A DNA stretch of 64,000 bases from Halomarina salina (GTDB taxonomy: Archaea; Halobacteriota; Halobacteria; Halobacteriales; Haloarculaceae). Positions 42,861 to 52,146 of this stretch are shown piece after piece. Made by a program: the position numbers and the translations under genes. Numbering within the stretch: position 1 is the stretch's first letter; each line of letters opens with the position of its first letter. Below the pieces are notes generated by a model, which was not told where the DNA came from, ran no database searches, and saw only the letters and a list, made by a program, of their open reading frames with translations. Where the stretch lies: contig NZ_JALLGW010000001.1 in the NCBI RefSeq assembly GCF_023074835.1, positions 1,426,001-1,490,000 of the forward strand, read 5' to 3'.

Positions 42861-42930
42861 TCAATGAATGATACATCACAATGAGCGTGAAAGGATGTCT
42901 GACAGCAACTGACGATTCGAGTGGGAGGCG

Positions 42931-43281
42931 ATGGGCTGCGTAGTCTGTGGGTCGCCTGCGGGGTACAACCGTGCCGTCGTCGACACGGTCTTCGATGACG
43001 AGATTGGGGGACTCTGTCTGCAGTGTGAACAGCGGGTGTTCGATCCGAGTCTTGTCCCCGACCGAGAAGCCTCGCCTGGGGCGTGTTGGGTCTGCCGGCG
43101 TGATGGGTTCTACGCGTTCCCACAGTGGAAACCGTACAGCCAACAGGATGGTAGCGAAGTCTTGTGCAACGTGGATTTCAAGATCGATCAGGAGACCCTT
43201 CGACTCTGTGATGAACACTTCCTGTGGATCAAGCAGCATGGTCTGCGCGGGAACACAACGCTGCGCCCTCGGGAAGACTAG
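42931..43281 (+). CDS. Zinc-ribbon protein with four Cys pairs
   Basis: A 116-residue protein with two zinc-binding modules: CVVCG with CLQCEQ, and CWVCRRDG with a CNVDF...CDEHF end. The layout suggests structural zinc and nucleic acid or protein binding. Haloarchaeal relatives are known but have no assigned role. The TAG is followed at once by an IS-type right end. Confidence 0.6.
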   Translation: MGCVVCGSPAGYNRAVVDTVFDDEIGGLCLQCEQRVFDPSLVPDREASPGACWVCRRDGFYAFPQWKPYSQQDGSEVLCNVDFKIDQETLRLCDEHFLWIKQHGLRGNTTLRPRED

Positions 43282-43405
43282 TGAACTACCCCACCCTACT
43301 CACTCGCATGTGCTCGCTGTTTGAGGGTGTCGCCAGAACGCAGAGCGTTCTGGCTGCTAACCAGCAGTCACGGACTTGGTGATAGGGCTTGTCGGTGACT
43401 CGGTA
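43282..43405 (-). repeat. Solo omega-RNA-like right end, second copy of the 35.4-kb type
   Basis: On the minus strand it ends GTAGGGTGGGGTAGTTCAC. Its stem GCCAGAACGC-AGA-GCGTTCTGGC matches the one at 35.43 kb with a compensatory pair change. No tnpB is attached. Confidence 0.65.
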
Positions 43406-43488
43406 GGCGTCGGCGTTGGCCACTCTTGATGAGAAAAATGCCTGTCAAGACAAAGGAGTCCCGACGTCAGGACTAGAGACTGACTCAG

Positions 43489-43821
43489 CTAACGAGATTC
43501 GACCTGCTGAGTAAACCAATCATAGTACGACTCCAGTGCCTGCTGTCCAGTGTCCGATATCGCGTAGTAGTTAGTGCGCCTGTCGATATTCCCTTTCTCG
43601 ACGAGTCCCTCGCTGACGATGACGTCGAGATTTGGATAGAGCCGTCCATGAGTGATCTTCTGTTTTCGCTGCTCCTCGAGGTGGTTTCGTACCGTCTGGC
43701 CGGATGGCTGGTCCAATCCCTTGATGACGGTCAGGAGGTCCCGCTGAAACCCCGTGAGCCGATGCACTGTTTGAGCAGACCCGTCTGCTGGTTCGCCAGC
43801 CGTATCCTGTGAATCAACCAT
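43489..43821 (-). CDS. PadR-family transcriptional regulator
   Basis: About 110 residues. The PadR winged helix is seen in LTGFQRDLLTVIKGLDQPSGQTVRNHLEE, the HGRLYPNLDVIVSEGLVEKG recognition part and the wing RRTNYYAISDTGQQAL. Haloarchaea have many such regulators. I use MVDSQDT at 43821; an upstream start at 43857 would add a dozen residues. The target is unknown. Confidence 0.85.
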   Translation of the reverse strand: MVDSQDTAGEPADGSAQTVHRLTGFQRDLLTVIKGLDQPSGQTVRNHLEEQRKQKITHGRLYPNLDVIVSEGLVEKGNIDRRTNYYAISDTGQQALESYYDWFTQQVESR

Positions 43822-43857
43822 ACTGACTCCTTTTCGTGAATTAGTATTGTTATCCAC

Positions 43858-44146
43858 CGCAAACAGCCCAGTAGGGCCCCCTTTCTAACAGCGGCGCTGC
43901 AGACTCGCTCTGCTGCCGACACGCACTGGAGTGCACACCACTTCCAGTAGGGCCTGCAGATGGCAGGAGACCGGTGAGAATGAGTTGGAGTGGCATCGAT
44001 GCGTGGCTCCCGATGAGTGGGTGATGCCGCCGATGAGGGAATAGCTCAGAAATCTCCGAGCAAGACGGCAATCGGTGTCAGGTGGTTGTGGCCATCACTT
44101 ATGGCTCACCTCCTGAACGACGAGGTTTGTGCCTCGTTGCTACGCG
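43858..44146. other. Intergenic region
   Basis: No gene is supported. Confidence 0.3.
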
Positions 44147-45049
44147 CTAATCCGATGGTTGGACATCGAGGTCAGCACGCGCGACAGCGTCGACGGACGC
44201 CAGTGCGAAGGGCTTCAGTCCACCGGGTTCGGGCTGTTGGGAGACGAGATAGACCGTATATTTCGTACCGGGCCGGTAATCACCGGTGACCGTTGCGACG
44301 GCCTCGCCATACTCCTTGATGGTAATCGTCTTCTCTGGATCGACCTCAAGATAGTCAGTCGAGTCGCCGAACGTCGCCTCTTCGACGAGTGTCTCACCAC
44401 CACTCATCGAGCCGTCGAGATTCGTCTCGCCCCCGGCAGTAATCTTCACGGGGCCTGCGTCCGGGAGTGCGTGGACGAACCGGACCTTCGTCTCGTCAGG
44501 CGCTGGCAGTTGATTTCGGCCGTAGCTGGGGCCCTTCTCTCCTTCATTATCGACGAGTGGCAGTGCCTGGACGGGGGGTTCGTCATACCCCTCTGATTTC
44601 GCCTCGCCGACAGCAAGCAATGTGTAGTTGCGTCCGGCTTTGAACTTCTGACGTTTGATCTCGATGATCGGGTTGTCTTTCTCGCCGGCAGGGGTGATTT
44701 TGATACCGAGTGTAATCGCCGGAATATCGGCGTACTCGGCGGGGATGTTCGGGCGAATCGACCCGTACTTCAGGTCCGTGTTGATGGGCACCTCGCCGAG
44801 ACTCTTATACTGCGGTAAGTAGGCGTAGACGTCGACCGGTTGTGCATCGGGGATGAGATGTCCAAATCGAACCCGGGCGGTCTTGATGCCGTTCCCTTTT
44901 GTGAGCCCGTTGACCATCCCTTCTCCTGGACCCTTTCCGTTACCGTCTCCCTGGCTTTGGGCAGCGACGACCCCTGCACTGCCAACACCAGTGATTGCCC
45001 CGGCCGCGCCGAGCAATTTCAGAATATCGCGTCGAGTTGAATCTCCCAT
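44147..45049 (-). CDS. Tat-exported DUF4397 protein
   Basis: A 300-residue protein. The Tat signal (TRRDILKLLGAAGAITGVGSAG) is followed by a Gly-rich linker and two repeats of a DUF4397 beta domain: RVRFGHLIPDAQPVDVYAYL and KVRFVHALPDAGPVKITAGG are the matching openings. The domain is found in secreted proteins of bacteria and haloarchaea with unknown role. The signal predicts a mature protein outside the membrane without lipid anchor. Confidence 0.85.
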   Translation of the reverse strand: MGDSTRRDILKLLGAAGAITGVGSAGVVAAQSQGDGNGKGPGEGMVNGLTKGNGIKTARVRFGHLIPDAQPVDVYAYLPQYKSLGEVPINTDLKYGSIRPNIPAEYADIPAITLGIKITPAGEKDNPIIEIKRQKFKAGRNYTLLAVGEAKSEGYDEPPVQALPLVDNEGEKGPSYGRNQLPAPDETKVRFVHALPDAGPVKITAGGETNLDGSMSGGETLVEEATFGDSTDYLEVDPEKTITIKEYGEAVATVTGDYRPGTKYTVYLVSQQPEPGGLKPFALASVDAVARADLDVQPSD

Positions 45050-45492
45050 AATTCAGGAGTAACATCCCACTCACGGGTCTTAGTTTCTAGCAAACATTAT
45101 CTCGAAATTTAGTTCGCTGCTGTGACTTAGTGCTCGCTGGAACTGTGACGTGAGGTCTGTGTTCTCTCGGTTGGTATGGTGTTCCTTTCGATTATACTGT
45201 TTGTTAATATGCCAGGTTGGGGGTAACATTTGAAGGGGTCTCCTTCGCACAAATCGTCGGTGGTCTGTACACTGTCTAGACAGTTCTAGGGGCAGTTCAG
45301 CAGGGGTATTTGAATGCTGGCCTGCTGATTTAGGCATTCTGAGCGGTGAATTCGGTGGGTGGACTGGTTGTATCGTGGATGGCGATACTGCAATTCGTCT
45401 CCTCCGATGTCCCCGGGGGTCGAATCGGATAGGGTCTTGTACTGGACCGCGAAGTCAGCGCTGTAATGGGGGCTTACTCGCCTCCGATTCCG
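45050..45492. other. Intergenic region, partly debris
   Basis: No gene is supported. The minus-strand frame from the gene at 46.9 kb remains open through here to 45286 but carries no family similarity and is taken as chance. Confidence 0.35.
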
Positions 45493-46104
45493 ATGGTACC
45501 ACGGCCGACGACTCCGACCGACGTCCCTGTTCGATTGCGCGAGCGAGACCAGTGGGTCTGCTGGCGTGAGCAAGAGCGCGACGGTCGATCGACGAAGGTT
45601 CCACTCAACCCACAGACAGGGAGGTTCGCCTCGACGACTGATTCGTCTACCTGGCGTTCGTTCGACGATGCCTTCACAACAGCCAGTACTGAAGATCTCG
45701 GTCTTGGCTTCGTCTTCACCGACGACGACCCGTTCGTCGGCGTCGACCTGGACCACTGTCGGGTTCCAGCAACCGAATCGATCCAGTCGTGGGCGCGGAC
45801 CATCGTCGACCGCCTGGACTCCTATACAGAGGTCAGCCCATCGGGGACTGGCGTGCACGTCATCGTGGAAGGAACGCTCCCAGGGAGCCGGAATCGCCGA
45901 GACGACGTGGAACTGTACGAGACGGGCCGCTTTTTCACCGTGACCGGGGCTCACCTGAACGGAACACCGGAGACAGTTCACCAGCGACAAGGTGCACTCG
46001 ATGTTGTCCATCGCGAGCACGTCGCCTTGGACGACGAAGAGTCGGACTCGTCTGAGGACTCGCAGGAACCGTGGCCACCACGAGAGCCGCGGGATGGAAT
46101 GTGA
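45493..46104 (+). pseudogene. N-terminal fragment of a plasmid/viral-type primase-polymerase
   Basis: About 203 residues of an archaeo-eukaryotic primase (AEP) domain: RDQWVCWREQERDGRSTKVP at the start, GLGFVFTDDDPFVGVDLDHC (metal-binding D-x-D), VSPSGTGVHVIVEG (S-x-x-G-x-H motif) and GRFFTVTG. Full-length members continue for hundreds of residues with helicase-like parts; here the ORF stops soon after the AEP domain. It points to a decayed plasmid or virus. The opposite gene meets it tail to tail at the same place. Confidence 0.7.
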
Positions 46105-46929
46105 CACCATCGCCGCCACGAGCGAGGTGGGTTCGTCGGCTGGTTTCGGGACGAGTCGATAGAACTCACCACTCGCACTCGACAGTGCCCCGCTCAGCGC
46201 GTCGAGTGCGTCTGTGGCTTGCGGCCCGCAGGCGACGGCGCGTGTCGCCACGTCGAACGTGTGGCGCGTCTCGGCTGCCCGAATCCGGTCGATACGTTCG
46301 AGGTGTGTGGGCTCCGTCTCTCGCTCCGTGATCTGCTCGCCGGTAACGCCGAACAGGAAGTCACCGAAGCGCTGTCCGCGCGTGTCGCGGTTCTCTTCGA
46401 GGTCCCAGCACCGAGCGTCCGCCACGGCCGTCCAGTCCGATTTCGCCGTGACGAGTGTCTGGTAGACGACCGTGGCATCGATGTTCGCGAGCGCGTCGAC
46501 TGCGGATGTGAGAGCGGTCTGGGCGTCTGAGTGGTCGTCTTCGTTCACTAGCGGACGGAGTCCCGTCTGCCAGTCACTGGAGCGAGCCCCATGGCCCTCG
46601 TACTCGACACCAACGAGTGAGTCCTGGTTGAGGGGAACCGGTTCGACGCCATCGGTTCGTGTGAGCGCGTACTGCGAGAGGGCTTCCCGGAGAATTGGTT
46701 CGACTCGGTCAAGCGTGTCCTCCTCTGCAGCAACGTGATACAAGCACTCGCCCTCGTGGACCATGAGTCGCCAGTCAATACTGGAGTCTTCGAGGACGCC
46801 GTGACATCGACTGAAACACCGGGCGATGGCTGGATGTGAGAGGGAGTCTGTCGTCGGCTCGATTTCGATCGCTGGGTGTACTGACCACGAATCGAACGTC
46901 TCTGCCGGTTGTGAGTCCTCTGACGGCAC
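46095..46929 (-). pseudogene. N-terminal part of a large plasmid-type protein
   Basis: From a GTG at 46929 the frame encodes an acidic, plausible haloarchaeal protein: LSHPAIARCFSRCHGVLED, YQTLVTAKSDWTAVADARCW, FDVATRAVACGP and SGEFYRLVPKPADE. This resembles the N-terminal region of large proteins in haloarchaeal plasmids, possibly conjugation ATPases, though I cannot name a family with confidence. From about 46100 the frame runs antisense to the primase fragment and loses its character. The rest of the gene is missing, so both genes were cut at one junction. Confidence 0.5.
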
Positions 46930-47331
46930 GTACTGCGACCGCCAGCAGTGCAGTGTGTTAACTCCATCTGGTGTGACTTGATTCGCGTGGTTTCGATGTC
47001 CAGAACGAGTGATACCACCGATTCGGTGTCGGAACTTTCGACGGATTTGAACGGCCGATACTCGTGGGGTGACTACTCAAGCTCTCTGAACCACAAGTAG
47101 ATGGCCCGATACACTTGTGGCACACGTCGCTCGCCCCGCCCATTCGAGCACCCCCGAGCGTGGGTCTATCGCCCCTCTGATTGTTTACTGCCGGAGAAGA
47201 AATATCACGTCCGCACGGTCTACGAGAGACACAGAGCGTGAATCTAACAGGAGTACCGGTACAGTATCCTTCCGGGATTCTTCACATCAGACGGCCACGC
47301 CAGTGTTTCCTACCTCGATCACTTGACCCCC
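46930..47331. other. Intergenic region with two degenerate dyad copies
   Basis: No gene is supported. Dyad-type sequences lie at 47146-47170 (CCCGAGCGTGG core then GTCTATC) and 47224-47248 (GAGAGAC, core ACAGAGCGTGA, ATCTAAC). Confidence 0.35.
47146..47248 (+). repeat. Dispersed dyad elements, copies 5 and 6 (degenerate)
   Basis: Both keep the GAGCGTG core and the right arm, in the same orientation, about 78 bp apart. Arm pairing is weak. Confidence 0.35.
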
Positions 47332-47649
47332 TTAGACCAATGGGTCAACATCGGTGATGTGTGCGCCTCGTGAGACCGTCTGGGCCGTCGTATCGAATGA
47401 AACGATGTCCTCGTCGGCAAGTTTCGGAAGGTCACGATGCATCAGTGCAACCTCCATCTGCTCGTAGTCCGTTTCACCAGTCATTGACGACCTATCGACC
47501 ATTCGAGTCACGACTTTGCTCGCGAGGAGTTCGAGTTCGTATTCGCTATCGTCTTCTGAGAGAATATCGACGATCACTCGTCGTCGCTCAGTCGCCACGG
47601 CCTCGAAAGCCGCGTTTTTGGAGATCTCGTCCGGTTCGTACTCACGCAT
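47332..47649 (-). CDS. DUF7344-type winged-helix protein
   Basis: A 105-residue haloarchaeal regulator-like protein. The opening (FEAVATERRRVIVDIL), the middle (LELLASKVVTRMV) and the helix-wing unit (EQMEVALMHRDLPKLADEDIVSFDTTAQTV) match the DUF7344 winged-helix pattern. It is divergent from the HalOD1 gene with about 100 bp between the two starts, so it may control that gene. Confidence 0.8.
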   Translation of the reverse strand: MREYEPDEISKNAAFEAVATERRRVIVDILSEDDSEYELELLASKVVTRMVDRSSMTGETDYEQMEVALMHRDLPKLADEDIVSFDTTAQTVSRGAHITDVDPLV

Positions 47650-47753
47650 ACTGTCACTAACTAACGTATCACAACACGCTAATTGTTTCGGTTAGTGTTC
47701 TCTCCGAAATATATTACTCACTGGAATCCAGAGAAATCACGTGAGCGAAAAGT

Positions 47754-48065
47754 ATGGATGACGCTGCTCCAGGTCAGACCGGGTCGGCTGAGCACTACAC
47801 ATACGATATTGGGCCAGAAGATCCGATGAGTGCAGCGATTGTCTATGCAGCTGCTGATGCCCTCGATTGTGATCCATTAGCGATGCCCGAGTTGCTGTAT
47901 GATGCCGTCAATGTGGATGCTCTTGACGCAATGTATCCTCGTGGCGGTCACAAGCACTCCGATAATCCGTCAGTCTCGTTTCGTTACTGTGATCTCTCGG
48001 TTACCGTTGATGGTGACACAGTCGTATTGGATGCGACGACCACTGTCGACCAATCTGATGGCTAA
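47754..48065 (+). CDS. HalOD1 output-domain protein
   Basis: A 103-residue protein with the haloarchaeal output domain 1 (HalOD1) pattern: MSAAIVYAAADALDCDPLAMPELLYDAVNVDALDAMY, then VSFRYCDLSVTVDGDTVVL. In larger proteins this domain follows response regulators; alone, as here, it may act as an output partner of two-component systems. Confidence 0.85.
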   Translation: MDDAAPGQTGSAEHYTYDIGPEDPMSAAIVYAAADALDCDPLAMPELLYDAVNVDALDAMYPRGGHKHSDNPSVSFRYCDLSVTVDGDTVVLDATTTVDQSDG

Positions 48066-48103
48066 TCGCTGCTGTGTCTCGAACTGCGTCGATTGCCGGT
48101 ACT

Positions 48104-48128
48104 GATAGACTGAGAGCGTGGGTCTATC
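48104..48128 (+). repeat. Dispersed dyad element, copy 7 (perfect arms)
   Basis: GATAGAC, spacer TGAGAGCGTGG and GTCTATC: all seven arm positions pair. The flank GATTGCCGGTA is shared with the copy at 52788. Compare the copy at 50549, which has a compensatory change. Confidence 0.55.
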
Positions 48129-48270
48129 GAACCGAACGGTCCCAGTAATTGAGGATATCGCGAATCTCCTGCCAGACGGTGTTCACACAGAAACAGTCGC
48201 CTCTACTGGAGCCCTATTGATGGATACGTCCCGAGTGAAATAGGGGTTGCATTCATCCGTTCGTCGAGGT

Positions 48271-49329
48271 CTACGGTTTGGCTTCGAACACGTGATTCAG
48301 CGGCGTCTCGGCGGCCCGACGGAATCGGGTGAACCCCCCGTCGGTAACGACCTCTCTGATAGCTGCTTCACCAGCCTGAGCACCCAGTACGCGCTCACCT
48401 TCTTGATCGAGTGCACACGGCGTACAGGCTAGCGTCGAGATCGAGTAGGCAGCTCTTCCCATTGGGTTGAGGTTGTCTTCTACTGCATCGCTGGCGGCGA
48501 ACTCGACGAGCATCCACGTGCCGTCGTCGGTGAGCGTGTCGCGGATGTGTGCCGCTGCACCCACAGGATCACCCATGTCGTGAAAGGCGTCGAACGTGGT
48601 GACGAAGTCGTATCTAGCGCCGTCGTAAGACTTGGCGGTCGCCACCTCGAAGCGTACGCGGTCACTGACGCCGGCGTTCGTGGCTCGCTCGCGTGCCGCC
48701 TCGATAGACGCCTCGTGGTAGTCGACGCCGACGACCGTCGATTCGGGGTACGCCTCGGCCAGCAGAATGGTGGATGCGCCGTGGCCACAGCCCACGTCGG
48801 CGACGCGCCCACCTGCTCGAAGCGTCGAGTCCACTCCGTCGAGCGCGGGAATCCAGTTGTCGGCGAGGTTCGCGGCGTACTGTGGTCGCCAGGAGCGCTC
48901 GGTCGCGTCGAACAGGTCTACGTCGTGTTCGTGCCAGCCCACCCCCTCGCCCGTGCGGAACGCCTCGGCGAGTTGGGGTTCGATCTTGGCCGCCGAGAGT
49001 GCTACCTGGAAGTTGCCCGCCATGAACGCCGGGCTGTTCTCGTCGACCAGCACGGCGGTCTGTTCCGGGGTGAGGCTGTAACGGTCGGTCTCAGGGTCGT
49101 AACTGACGTACCCGCCGGCGGCCTGCGAGCGTAGCCACTCGCGGACGTACCGCTCTGCCGTGTCGGTCTCCTCGGCCAGTCCGGTTGAGGTGAGCGGGCC
49201 CGCGTCAGCGAGCGTCTCGTATAGGCCCAGCCTGTCACCGATGACGACAAGTGGTGCATGCGCCGTCGCTCCGACGTCGTTGAGGGCAGTCTGTACGTGT
49301 TGGTTCAGTCGTTCTTCGTCGAGTGTCAT
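48271..49329 (-). CDS. SAM-dependent methyltransferase with N-terminal winged helix
   Basis: A 352-residue protein. The first 120 residues form a winged-helix dimerisation domain (PLTSTGLAEETDTAERYVREWLRSQAAGG). The methyltransferase core follows with VADVGCGHGASTILLAEAYP (SAM loop), VGVDYHEASIEAARERA and YDFVTTFDAFHDMGDP. This layout is like Rv2258c-type enzymes that may methylate small molecules. I start at the ATG 49329 because the upstream extension to 49605 is basic and unlike haloarchaeal protein. Confidence 0.88.
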   Translation of the reverse strand: MTLDEERLNQHVQTALNDVGATAHAPLVVIGDRLGLYETLADAGPLTSTGLAEETDTAERYVREWLRSQAAGGYVSYDPETDRYSLTPEQTAVLVDENSPAFMAGNFQVALSAAKIEPQLAEAFRTGEGVGWHEHDVDLFDATERSWRPQYAANLADNWIPALDGVDSTLRAGGRVADVGCGHGASTILLAEAYPESTVVGVDYHEASIEAARERATNAGVSDRVRFEVATAKSYDGARYDFVTTFDAFHDMGDPVGAAAHIRDTLTDDGTWMLVEFAASDAVEDNLNPMGRAAYSISTLACTPCALDQEGERVLGAQAGEAAIREVVTDGGFTRFRRAAETPLNHVFEAKP

Positions 49330-49579
49330 GGTCGGTCGTAGTCGGTGTTGTGGGTTGGTGAGGTCCCATACCCGGTGAGCGACTTCGTCTACAGCGACCG
49401 TATAGGCATTTGGTGGAACCGTTTCACACCGTGCAACACGTGCAGTTTCCAGCGTTATTCCTCGCACAGGGCAGAATCGGGTCGCTTCGAACCACCCATT
49501 CCAGCAACTGGTTTCGGGACTGTAGTTCTCCAGTGCACGGAGCACCTCGCCATCGATCCAACGTCTCGAGATCGCTGTA

Positions 49580-50401
49580 CTACTTCTCCGCCTCAACGGA
49601 TTCACGGCCGTTTTTGAACTTCGACGTGGTGAGTCGGACCGACGCGTTTCGATACTCGTCGAACATCTCCGTGAGCCGAGCGACGAAGGCTGGATGGTCC
49701 GATTCGATCACTCCGACGTTGACGTCTCGATCGTCGGCGACGATGAGGTACGCCGTTCCGTCATGAGTGCCACCCGGCGGAACGTCGCCGTCGTAGACGT
49801 ACACCGTGGAGTGATCGGCGACGACGATGTCCTCGAACTTGTCGGCGTATGGAGACGCCATCACGGACTCGATTACGTCCGACGTGGTCACCAGTTCAGA
49901 CGTCTGCGAGCCACCCACGACACCCTCGTGTCTGGCTTTGACGCACGACTCGGGGAGTCTGTCTGCAAGCGTGTTCGTCCAGTTGGATTCACGCTCGATA
50001 GCCAGGACGCGGGCCACTGGTGCCATCGGGTTGTCGGGGGTCGCCGCCGTGATTCTAGCTCCAGTCAGGATATCGAGGTCGACCTCGGCGTCTAGTTTCT
50101 CCAGTGGGAACCACGGAAGCAAGTCTCGTAGCTCACTGGCGGTCGACATCCGTTCGTACAGGTTGACGAACGTACTCGCGACGTACTCTCCGAGCGGCGT
50201 CAGCGCGTACCGGGTCCCGTCCCTCGTTATCCACGCGCGGCTCTCGAAATCACCGAGGAGGCGGCTGATAGTGGCTTTAGAGGCTCCGGTCGCGCTCCGT
50301 AGTTCCGCCCTTGTTTGCGGGCCTGCGACGAGGATTTCGAGCGCGGTGAATCGATTCTGTGAGTCCGCCAGAAAGCGGATGTCATCGAGGGGAGTGAACA
50401 T
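49580..50401 (-). CDS. Winged-helix regulator with FilR1-type C-terminal domain, second example
   Basis: A 273-residue regulator with an N-terminal winged helix (LVAGPQTRAELRSATGASKATISRLLGDFESRAWITRDGTRYALTPLG in outline) and a C-terminal FilR1-like domain ending in VGVIESDHPAFVARLTEMFDEYRNAS. It is related in design to the gene at 16.2 kb. The start could be GTG 50410 or ATG 50401. Its neighbours, the methyltransferase and the flavoprotein, are on the same strand. Confidence 0.82.
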   Translation of the reverse strand: MFTPLDDIRFLADSQNRFTALEILVAGPQTRAELRSATGASKATISRLLGDFESRAWITRDGTRYALTPLGEYVASTFVNLYERMSTASELRDLLPWFPLEKLDAEVDLDILTGARITAATPDNPMAPVARVLAIERESNWTNTLADRLPESCVKARHEGVVGGSQTSELVTTSDVIESVMASPYADKFEDIVVADHSTVYVYDGDVPPGGTHDGTAYLIVADDRDVNVGVIESDHPAFVARLTEMFDEYRNASVRLTTSKFKNGRESVEAEK

Positions 50402-50548
50402 ACGAACCACGACGACAGATCGTTACATAGCTGTATTCACAGTAACCGAAACGTGAATAGGATACTCTGTACATCGGCTGGTGGAATAGTCGATTGGAAA
50501 GCGCCGTAGTATTAGACCCGCAGCACACGTCGCTCACTCGACCTGTTC

Positions 50549-50573
50549 GATACACTCAGAGCGTAGGTGTATC
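50549..50573 (+). repeat. Dispersed dyad element, copy 8 (perfect arms, compensatory change)
   Basis: GATACAC, spacer TCAGAGCGTAG and GTGTATC: all seven arm positions pair. Relative to copy 7 the fifth pair is C-G instead of G-C. Confidence 0.55.
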
Positions 50574-50700
50574 AAAGAGAGGCTCAAGCCCTCACGGTTC
50601 TGCCAGTTTCGTCGTGGCTGCATACAGGGGGGCGAGTTGGTTACAGCGAGAGAGGCCAAATAGTCCGCTGGCAGTGATTCGGAGTACGCTTCTGGTCTCC

Positions 50701-51948
50701 TCACGGGCGACTCTTGGTACTCTCCAACCGCTCTATAAGATGTTCCACGACGTATCTCGCGTCTTCACCGACGCCGTAGAGGAGGCCCGATCCACGTGTG
50801 TAGAGCCAGTGGAGGCCGACAAAGTACAGTCCCGGCGTATCGGTAACGCCTCGTCGGTGCATCGGATACCCGAACTCGTCACGGTCCACGGATTCGATCC
50901 ACGAGAAGTCTGCTTGGTAGCCGGTCGCCCAGACTATGCTCCGAACGTTCGCCGCGGCGAGGTCGAGTTCTGGAACCGATTCGACGGCAATTTCGTCGGG
51001 AGCCGGTAGTGTGAACTCTGGCTCAGGGGCGTCCATGTCGGCCGTCTCCAGGAACTGCTCGATGCCCTCGACGAGTTCGACGTAGAACCGGTAGGCGTTA
51101 CGGAGGTTCTCTTCTACGTCGTCCGCAAGATGGATTCGGCCGTCCTCGACGCCGACCACTCGTCCGAGCAGGGTCATCCCATCGTCTGCGAGTTCGAGGA
51201 GGTCGATCTCTCGACCTCCATCTTTTCCCGAGACGTACGCCGACGGGGCGAACCGGGCAGCAGGTGATTCGAGGTCGTCGACCGTAGTCTGGAAGCCACC
51301 CATCATCTCCAGCCAGTGCCCGACGTCCCGCCCACGATAGCGACGTGGAAGCTTGGGTGCAGAACTCACCGAGAGGTAGACGTCACGAACGCAGTCGTGG
51401 AGTTCCGAGGCGATCTGCGCGCCGGATTGACTGGACCCAACCACAAGAACGGGACCCTCGGGAAGCGCGTCGGGGTTGGTGTACTCGCTGGAGTGTAGTT
51501 GGTGGACTGCCGTAGGGACCTCGTCCGTGATGTCGGGGATTCGGGGTTCTTGAAACGATCCTGTCGCCACCACGACGTTCGCCGCCTCGTAGGTCCCGTC
51601 CGTCGTTTCGATGATGAATCCGGCGCTGTCGGATCGAACCGCTGTCACCTCGACGCCGACTCGTACCGGGAGGTCGAACCGCTCGACGTACTCCTCGAGG
51701 TACGCGATTACCTCCTCGCGTGAGAGGAAGCCCTCCGGGTCGTCACCATCGTACGGAAACCCAGGGAGTCGATTCCACGAATTCGGGGTGACGAGCGTGA
51801 ACGAGTCCCAGCGTTCGGTCCGCCACCGCTCACCGACACGATTTCGTTCGAGGACGACGTGGTTACATTTTGCCTCTGTCAGATGGAAACTCGTTGCCAG
51901 CCCCGCCTGTCCCCCTCCGATGACAACGACATCGTAGTGAGTGTCCAT
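50701..51948 (-). CDS. FAD-dependent monooxygenase-like oxidoreductase
   Basis: A 415-residue flavoprotein. The FAD-binding GxGxxG is VVVIGGGQAGLATSFHL; the second nucleotide-binding loop is VLVVGSSQSGAQIASEL for NAD(P)H. A Baeyer-Villiger/FMO-like ATGS motif (VVVATGSFQEPRIP) and a C-terminal WATGYQADFSWIE complete the picture. It may oxidise an organic substrate or move electrons; no neighbour defines it. The ATG at 51948 gives MDTHYDVVVIGGG, the typical start. Confidence 0.9.
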   Translation of the reverse strand: MDTHYDVVVIGGGQAGLATSFHLTEAKCNHVVLERNRVGERWRTERWDSFTLVTPNSWNRLPGFPYDGDDPEGFLSREEVIAYLEEYVERFDLPVRVGVEVTAVRSDSAGFIIETTDGTYEAANVVVATGSFQEPRIPDITDEVPTAVHQLHSSEYTNPDALPEGPVLVVGSSQSGAQIASELHDCVRDVYLSVSSAPKLPRRYRGRDVGHWLEMMGGFQTTVDDLESPAARFAPSAYVSGKDGGREIDLLELADDGMTLLGRVVGVEDGRIHLADDVEENLRNAYRFYVELVEGIEQFLETADMDAPEPEFTLPAPDEIAVESVPELDLAAANVRSIVWATGYQADFSWIESVDRDEFGYPMHRRGVTDTPGLYFVGLHWLYTRGSGLLYGVGEDARYVVEHLIERLESTKSRP

Positions 51949-52146
51949 TACATGGTCCAACACGCCAGATTAGGCGATGAGCGTTGCGCAGGTCCGTACG
52001 GTTGTGAGATCGCAACCTCGACTGTTCGAGTCGAGTGGTTGTTGAACGCGCCCTCTGTGCTCGGCGCGACGAATAGAATCATCTCGTAACTGATAGCTGG
52101 CTGGAGATACACACGCCGCACGCGTCGCCCACTTAGCCCGTTCGAG

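Noticed and set aside
45286-46095. Continuation of the minus-strand frame of the plasmid-type gene to 45286
   Set aside because: This part is antisense to the primase fragment and has no protein-like features of its own, so it is treated as chance.
48118-48240. Forward frame from GTG 48118 encoding about 40 residues
   Set aside because: It begins inside a dyad element and has no visible promoter or ribosome site; it may be an IS relic at most.
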